A stretch of DNA of 64,000 bases from Asterias amurensis (taxonomy: Eukaryota; Echinodermata; Asteroidea; Forcipulatida; Asteriidae). A program made the translations under genes and the position numbers. Shown here in pieces: positions 57,801 through 64,000 of the stretch; position 1 is the stretch's first letter; the number at the start of each line of letters is the position of its first letter. The stretch covers positions 9,821,285-9,885,284 of the forward strand of contig NC_092651.1 in the NCBI RefSeq assembly GCF_032118995.1, in the 5' to 3' direction. Below the pieces are notes generated by a model. That model worked only from the letters and a program-made list of their open reading frames with translations, had not been told where the DNA came from and ran no database searches.

Positions 57801-60800
57801 TGTGCAGGAGGTAAGAACACACTTTACTCATTTTTACATTGCCCAAATTATAAATGGATATATTCAAATGCACATCTTGTAAACAATACTCTAAACATGC
57901 CCAGAGAGGGCGCATGAAGCCCGGTTCATCTTCCTGCGAATGCAAATGTGATACGAAATTTGACTTGTTAGCTGTGACTTGTGAGCTGTGTTCAATTCTA
58001 TGTGACGTCAAAATTTGATTCGCATTTGCATAAAGTATGAACTGGCTCTAAGCAGCCGCTCCTGAAACTAGGGGTAAGCTCCTTTTACTTTCTGTAGGTG
58101 TCCCTGATTTTTATTACAATCAAGCTCCATTAATGAGTTTCAAGTTTGGCCACAAAGACTCTGAAAGTATACATCCCCTTCTCACTGAGTAAGTGAGTTT
58201 AAACTGATTAAAGCCCGGTTAGTACATTCTGCTAATGCGAATGTGAAGTGAATTGAGATGTTGCAGGACTGTTTTTCACTGGGAATGATTTGAAGGAGTT
58301 AAGCACATTTCAACTGTTGCAAATTCTCAAGTGTCGCTTTGAATTTATGTAGTCAAAATTCGTATTACACTCGCAGGATGTATGGAGCGGGCTTTGCTTT
58401 GGGTCATAAATATTTACTTAATTTTGTTTACTTGTAGGAATGTGATAGTGTCGATCTGGCAGACAGACGTAGCAAAATCCAGGATCACGTTATGCGGATG
58501 GGCCAGAAGTGGCAGCGGGAGCCAGAAGTACCTGATCATCCCCCAGTAAAGCGAACGCATAGTCGCGCCATCGATGTAAGTACCTCTGCAATGTTTTGGA
58601 TTGTGTCTTGTAGCTTGGTGGATGTGGAAACTACTTGGAACTTGTAGGAAAATTAGTTGAATGTCTGCATCTTTCATGTACATGTTATGCACCGTGCACT
58701 GTCAAGTTGTAGGGAAGGTACAGCATTGATGCCCTCTGGAGGCCATACAGATTACGTCCCAATTTCATAGAGCTGCTTAAGCACTAAAAGTAGCTAAGCA
58801 TAACAAAATTACGCCTACCATAATAAGGTTACCAGCAAAATCCCACTGTCACTGGTCTCCTGCTCAACTAGACCCGTATGCACCCCAATCGATGGTTAAC
58901 ACACGGGTATCAAGTATTTGCAAAGTAGGCGATGTCATTGATCACACTGGAAAAAGGGCCATACAAGTTGGTCAGCAAAACAGTGTTTGATTTGATATAG
59001 AAGGGGAAGGCAGTCCCAACAACTCTGTGAGGAATTTGAAATTTTCACCTGGGCAATTTGATGGGCACAAAGGCAAATTAGGAAACCTAATGGTCTCCAA
59101 AAAGAAGAAATTGCATTGCACGGACAAAAGTTACAACGGGCAGATACAACAAAAGCACAATATACAATGCACAAGTGGGCATGAAGGCGATTGCCTGCTT
59201 AATATCACAGCCCTGCATTACAAGGACTAAAATTATCAAGAATCTTCCGATAAGCCATTTGTTAGTTATATTTGAATAATCTCTGGTACACTGACTCGCT
59301 TAGTCATAAGTGAGTGCTTAAATACAAACTCTCCAGACTAAAGAACAGTGTTGGGGTAAGCGTAGCCCTATATAAGACTCTTCCTCTGTACACAGATACA
59401 GAGTTCTAACTATTAAGGCCCATTTCTGGGGCGGAAAATTTTCAAAGCTTCACAACTCAAATTTTACCTGCAACAAGCCACTAATTTCAACAGATTCACA
59501 TTCTATTTGGTCGTCATATATTCTTCACAAATCCGTCATTTTCATGAAATAATGCAGCTTCTAACGTAAAAAAATTCCTGTTTTGATCGTTTTCTCACAG
59601 TGTTGTCTGCTGCCGTGCGTACGCGTATACATTCGCGTGCAAGACACAAGATGCAAGATGCATGAATTGTTGGTCACCATTAACACCCAAACACAACGCA
59701 AGATTTGCGCGTCTTGCGTACACACGGCAGACTGTGCGAGTACGAACACAAATGGGAATTCCTTAACGTTGGGAGCTGCATTATTTCGTGAAAATGATGG
59801 ATTTGTGAAGAACATATGATGATCAAAACCCACCGCAGAAAAAATATATGCTGCCATGGAATGTGAATCTGTTGAAATTAGTGGTTTCTTGCAGGTGTGA
59901 CCATAGAGATGTTGTTAGAAGTCACTGTTTAATAAGGCACGGGGAAACTGGATTTGCAGATCTCTTGAATATGGTTTATTGTCGGATCGAATCTGTAAAT
60001 TGGATGAATAGAGATGTTGATGATAGTTCGGCCAATTTAAGAATCACATAAAGCATAGTACAATTCAAAAGTGTAAGACCATCAGGGCTAGGGCAAGCGT
60101 TCTTGTTGAATGCGGATCAGAGACGGTGAACACCTAGATACACAATTCTGAATAAATGTATTTGACACAAATGTATCAGGCTTTGCCTTGCTGGAGAATG
60201 CCATACAAAAGCTTGCCTAGAACTATTTCATATAGCAACACTTTTCAGGGGAACTCCAATTTTAGTGTTCACTTTGTGACCAATCAAGTCTTTGTACCAG
60301 ATATTGCTTGAAATATAAATTGCAAGTAAGTCATTGTTTTATATTGATGGATTTTGTTCCTTTCACAGATACATGTATGTGATGCGATTAAGCAAAATGA
60401 GTCGTTTGTAGACCCAGGTCAATTTGTTTTGATGCACTTGAAAAGAGCATTTCATCTTTGCTTATTTGTTTTTGGAAACACCATGTTGATTCAACCGTTG
60501 GTTCAAAACTTGAAAATTCAAGTTTATTGAAAATTCATTGGCACATATTCTTTCAATGCTAATTTTAACCCCTTTTTAATGTTGTTTGTCAGAAAGAAAG
60601 TTTGTAATTATAAAGTTAGATAAATTTTGGCATTTAAACTAAAGACACTAGACACTAGTGGTAATTGTCAAAGACTAGTCTTCACAGTTGGTGTATCTCA
60701 ACATAAGCATAATAAAACAAACCTGTGAAAATTTGAGCTCAATCAGTTGTCAAAGTTGCGAGATATTAATGAAAGAATAAAACACCCTTGTCGCACCATG

Positions 60801-63800
60801 GTCACTCGATGGTTGATTTCAAGACCTCAAATTCTAAATCTGAGGTCTCGATAACAAATTCGTGGAAAATTACTTCTTTCCTGAAAACTACGTCACTTCA
60901 GAGGGAGCTGTTTCTCACAATGTTTTATACTATCAACCTCTCCCCATTACTTGTAATCAAGAAAGGTTTTATTATAATAATTAGTTTGAGTAATTACCAA
61001 CAGTGTCCACTGCCTTTAAATACTGCCTTTTTACTGATATTTTCAATGACCGACTCATTCAGCTTCATCTTATCAAATATGTCACTATGTATGATGTTAA
61101 TGTCAGATGTCATCTATTGTAAAAAGTGGTGTTAGACGTAGACTGCATGGTGAACTAACCCTACTTTTTTTGTTTTGTGGTGTCTTTCCTCTTTATCTCC
61201 CATCTTTGTCTGTGCATGCCAACTCCAGGAGAAAACTAGACACAGTCTATCCAAAAAACTATCGCATTCTCTGCAAGATTGTAACATCACCGCTGAGGTA
61301 AGCAGTGCACTCCTATGCTGGGAGAAAACAGCACCCTGCACTAATGATGTCACATTTTTGCTCAAAATACCCGGCTGTCAGACAAACCAGTTACCACTAA
61401 AAGCCGAGTCACACTGCAGCGATAACGAAAACCATAACGCAGAACACTCCCACGCTTATTCAACCAATCGAGGGTATGCATTTTTAACGTTTTCGTTCTC
61501 GTTATCGAGGCCTGTGTGACAGGGCCTTAAAGCCCCGTTCATTCTTCCTGCCAATGCGAATGTGAAGCAATTTTTGACAACAAAGAGCTGTTTTTTGCAG
61601 CGAATGTTTCGCTGGAATTGGGCACAAGTCAACTGTTGTGAATTATTCGTTGCGTTGACGTACAAATTTGCATTCGCAGGAAGCATGAACCGTTTTTTAC
61701 GCGATCACCACACCATCAGCGTTTAAACCGCTTTTGCGAGTACATATTAAGCATGGACTCGCGTACTTGAATGAAATTTTACACACTGTCTGAGATCTGG
61801 GTATTGAGCCTCTATTTTTAGAATTAGTGCGGAGTGCTAATTCTTGGCAGATCCTAGTATCAATTGAAATTATAAATGACAACATGATAACGTTCCTGAA
61901 AATACTAGAAATGTCCAGTTTTTTATTGCAATGATGTTGCAATGATGCTTCAATGATGCTTAATAGAGCACTGTTGGTTCTTTGCATTTATTTAAAAGAT
62001 TTCCTTTTCGCTTGAGCCTCAAGAGTAGGTTATTTGAATTGTCAGGAATGGCTACACTATGATGTACATGTACATGTACTTCAATTAATTTCTTAACAAA
62101 AGCTGTGACAAAGTGACAATAGATTTTCTCCTGCCGAACTTCCAGCCACTCATTTGCAAGACCAATCCTAATTGGTCATCACTCTCAAGTTAGCCTCATT
62201 CTGATTGGTTGTCATGGATCCTTCACTTCCATGTACTTGTATGTAAATGTCTTCACAGGTCACAAACTGTTCATAAGTGTCATACAAATAACCAAGTAAA
62301 GCCCAGTTCATAATGCGATACGAATTTTGAGGTCACACGTTCGCTACAAAGAATTCGGAAGAGTAGAGATCTGCTTGATTTCTTTGAAACATTCACTGCA
62401 AAAACTGCCCGAGGCGTCAAAATTTGCTTTGTATTCGCATTCACAGGAAGTATGAAACGGGCTTTACAACAAACCTGTCGGTATATAATACATGTAGGTG
62501 CTTTTTGGGGAAACAAAGTTTAAATGTGAGATATAAAGTTGGGGACCTTTAGGACGCTAGGTGGCCGCAGCCCTACCCCTTGGTAATGTGTGCAAGCTTA
62601 GAAGTACATTAACAATGGAAGTTTACCTGGTACGTCTGCTGCCACCTTCACCCAGCGTTGCAATAATCTCCCACTGCCAAATCACATACATTACATGAAC
62701 AAAAGTTAAGGTATTAACAAAGTGGAATTTAATTTTGTGGTTGCCTATGGGAGTTTGAATTCTCGACCGCACAGTTTTTCTTGCAGCATGTAGAGTAATA
62801 ATACTGTATTGGACATTTTGTTGAGCATGATGGTGCAGAAGTACATGTACTTGTTTCCTTTGCACATTTTTCGGTAAAAACTGTTATGTTACTTTGGGGA
62901 AACTAGGTGGCAGCAGACTTGCCAGGAAAAGTTTGCATGCTAAGAACAATGAAAATGTACCTGCTAAAGCCCGGTCCATACATGTACTTCCTGCAAATGG
63001 GAATGCGTAGCAAATTTTGATTTCACGTGGCTGTTTTGCTGCGATTAATACGCAGGAGTTGGACACAGTTTAACTGTTGCGACTTATTCGTTGTGAATTT
63101 GTGACGCCAAAATTTGTACACTCATTCATCAAGAAGCAGCTAACCAGTACACAACAAACGGCTGTAATTGCTCAGTGACACCATTACTTTAAAGACACTG
63201 GACACCTTCGCTGTTTGTCAAAAACCAGACTTCTCACTTGTTGCATCCCAACATGCATAAAATAACATACCTGTGAAAATTTTGCTCAAATGGTAATCGT
63301 ATTTGCAAGAGATTAATGAAAGAAAGACAGCTTTGTTGCATTACTTAAGTTTTTTGCTAACGTTTTTTTTTTTTTTTTTTTTTTTTTTTTGGGGGGGGGG
63401 AGTAATTTACATGTACATGTGCACCAGGCATACAAAATTTGGTACCAGTCTCATGCATACATGTACAGTATGTGTAAAAAGTTACAAGTTTATGTGCAAA
63501 GGGTGCACCAGGCATACCACATTTGGTACCAGTCTCATGCATACAGTACACATGAAAGAGTACATGTGCAAAGGGTGTAGGTTAGAGGGTAAATGTAGAA
63601 TCAGGGTAGAATCGCACACTTATCTATATCATGCATACATGTACAGTATGTGTAAAAAGTTACAAGTTTATGTGCAAAGGGTGCACCAGGCATACCACAT
63701 TTGGTACCAGTCTCATGCATACAGTACACATGAAAGAGTACATGTGCAAAGGGTGTAGGTTAGAGGGTAAATGTAGAATCAGGGTAGAATCGCACACTTA

Positions 63801-63918
63801 TCTATATCAGAGAGGAAATCAACTTCATGTACATGATATCTTAATCCTGGGTCTAGGTACAGTCATCAACTAAGGCAGTCCAGCTAAAGAAGAGTGGATA
63901 TCTCTGGAAACAAGGCGG
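54850..63918 (+). CDS. ARAP-like Arf-GAP/Rho-GAP scaffold: SAM, Pro-rich region and start of PH domain (3' end outside window)
   Basis: Exons: 54850-57810 (987 codons), 58438-58575, 61229-61297 and about 63857-63918; all junctions before the last donor are phase 0. An in-frame TGA at 54838-54840 fixes ATG 54850 as the first possible start. Residues about 8-70 form a SAM domain (WLESLDLGHF, LGITQRGYQKRILNHL). Residues about 100-950 are proline-rich with many SH3-ligand and PxxxPR motifs (PPKQPR, PRPQPR, PILPPR, PPIPPR), the type bound by CIN85/CD2AP. Tyrosine contexts such as EDDTYSCL and EDEYDLLD follow. The last exon reads VQLKKSGYLWKQGG, the first strand of a PH domain. SAM, then Pro-rich, then PH at the N terminus matches ARAP1-3, which act on Arf6 and RhoA downstream of PI3K. 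The ArfGAP, RhoGAP and RA domains would lie beyond the window. The acceptor of the last exon is ambiguous (63857, 63863 or 63875, all in frame). Confidence 0.75.
57915..58050. mobile_element. AAGCCCGGTTCAT-terminus MITE, copy 1
   Basis: gaagcccggttcatcttcct and aaagtatgaactggctct are inverted termini; subterminal gcgaatgcaaatgtg / attcgcatttgc. It starts about 100 bases after the big ARAP-like exon. Confidence 0.75.
58208..58396. mobile_element. AAGCCCGGTTCAT-terminus MITE, copy 2
   Basis: ttaaagcccggttagtacat to tggagcgggcttt; ends about 40 bases before the acceptor of exon 58438. Confidence 0.72.
58755..58870. mobile_element. Left part of a GGCCCAATTTCAT-type MITE
   Basis: gtcccaatttcatagagctg with gcttaagcac and aataaggttaccagc motifs; no right terminus seen. 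Confidence 0.6.
59470..59895. mobile_element. Long foldback element, about 425 bp
   Basis: caagccactaatttcaacag and atattcttcacaaatccgtc with aaataatgcagctt on the left are inverted on the right (aagctgcattatttcg-like, gatttgtgaagaacata, ctgttgaaattagtggtttc). Confidence 0.82.
60643..61019. mobile_element. GGCAGTGGACACTATTGG-family TTAA MITE
   Basis: Starts aaagacactagacactagtg; ends ccaacagtgtccactgcctttaa with TTAA at 61016-61019. Confidence 0.85.
61397..61527. mobile_element. Small MITE with gtcacactgcagcgataacg termini
   Basis: agtcacactgcagcgataac and gttatcgaggcctgtgtgac are inverted ends about 130 bp apart. Confidence 0.75.
61528..61697. mobile_element. AAGCCCGGTTCAT-terminus MITE, copy 3
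   Basis: taaagccccgttcattcttc to tcgcaggaagcatgaaccgt; abuts the previous MITE. Confidence 0.8.
62297..62466. mobile_element. AAGCCCGGTTCAT-terminus MITE, copy 4
   Basis: taaagcccagttcataatgc to aggaagtatgaaacgggcttta. Confidence 0.8.
62545..62940. mobile_element. Elements with ctgctgccacc / ggtggcagcag arms
   Basis: Three arm sequences (ggacgctaggtggccgcagc, acctggtacgtctgctgcca, aaactaggtggcagcagact) suggest a foldback MITE related to 14118-14255 with an extra arm. Confidence 0.6.
62963..63120. mobile_element. AAGCCCGGTTCAT-terminus MITE, copy 5
   Basis: gctaaagcccggtccataca, then cttcctgcaaatgggaatgc; the right end is eroded. Confidence 0.65.
63189..63400. mobile_element. Left half of a GGCAGTGGACAC-family MITE ending in T28-G10
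   Basis: TTAA at 63189-63192 and agacactggacacc, interrupted by T at 63363-63390 and G at 63391-63400. Confidence 0.75.
63452..63807 (+). repeat. 178-bp tandem duplication
   Basis: catgcatacatgtacagtat through cgcacacttatctatatc occurs twice in nearly perfect form; inside each unit ggtgcaccaggcatacc and ggtaccagtctcatgcatac repeat once more. It ends about 50 bases before the PH exon. Confidence 0.92.
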
Positions 63919-63944
63919 GTAAGTTGATCTTCAACTGTAGACCA

Positions 63945-64000
63945 AGGCCCAATTTCATTAAGCTGTTCTGCAGAAAGCTCTGCTGAAAAATTTCTTTGCT
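63945..64000. mobile_element. Start of a GGCCCAATTTCAT-type MITE cut by the window edge
   Basis: ggcccaatttcattaagctg and gaaaaatttctttgct match the left part of this family. Confidence 0.65.

Noticed and set aside
60369..60416. Possible ARAP-like exon (IHVCDAIKQNESFVDP) after acceptor tttcacag
   Set aside because: The donor would be a weak gtcaat and the end phase (1) does not fit the next exon at 61229 (phase 0).
63303..63873. 151-codon frame with repeated CTRHTTFGTSLMHT
   Set aside because: Product of the 178-bp tandem duplication and a poly-T tract.

Overview
This is nuclear DNA from an invertebrate deuterostome, most likely an echinoderm and perhaps a sea star. The evidence is AT-rich DNA, GT-AG introns of several hundred bases to several kilobases, orthologues of animal-specific genes, and dense short inverted-repeat transposons and tRNA-derived SINEs. 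The phylum call is inference from general appearance; nothing in the window fixes the species.

Four protein-coding genes can be supported, all on the + strand. (1) 680-12665 holds the last eleven exons of NEK1 (NIMA-related kinase 1); the kinase domain lies upstream of the window. The NEK1 3' UTR may run to a poly(A) signal at 15671. (2) 33146-37462 is a complete eight-exon DEG/ENaC-family sodium channel of 472 residues. (3) 40718-41728 is a single-exon ZIP (SLC39A1/2/3-like) metal transporter of 336 residues. (4) 54850-63918 is the 5' half of an ARAP-like gene: a SAM domain, a very long proline-rich exon, and the first residues of a PH domain at the right edge. Non-coding 5' exons upstream of it are possible at about 44292 and 47855-47968. 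A weak fifth transcription unit may start near 18070 and end at 27360.

The rest is mostly transposon-derived. TTAA-flanked MITEs of several families dominate: one beginning AGGCAGTGGACACTATTGG, one beginning AGGAACACGTTGCC, and one ending near GTCCAATGGC. Others have GGGCCCAATTTCAT termini or TAAAGCCCGGTTCAT termini. There are also tRNA-derived SINEs, a CR1/L2-like LINE tail and several minisatellites. Elements are often nested, for example three in a row right after the channel gene.

The most unusual structure is a 1427-bp element at 38587-40013 with a perfect 6-bp target duplication. Its arms are opposed tandem arrays of a 21-bp GCGGCCGC-bearing unit, and its loop carries an integrase/transposase N-terminal fragment. 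Other notable points are a triplicated 3' part of a NEK1 exon, a channel stop codon supplied by a transposon terminus, and a 1.1-kb minisatellite made of splice-acceptor-like units.

The four genes do not form a pathway: a ciliary/DNA-damage kinase, a cation channel, a zinc transporter and an Arf/Rho GAP scaffold are simply neighbours.
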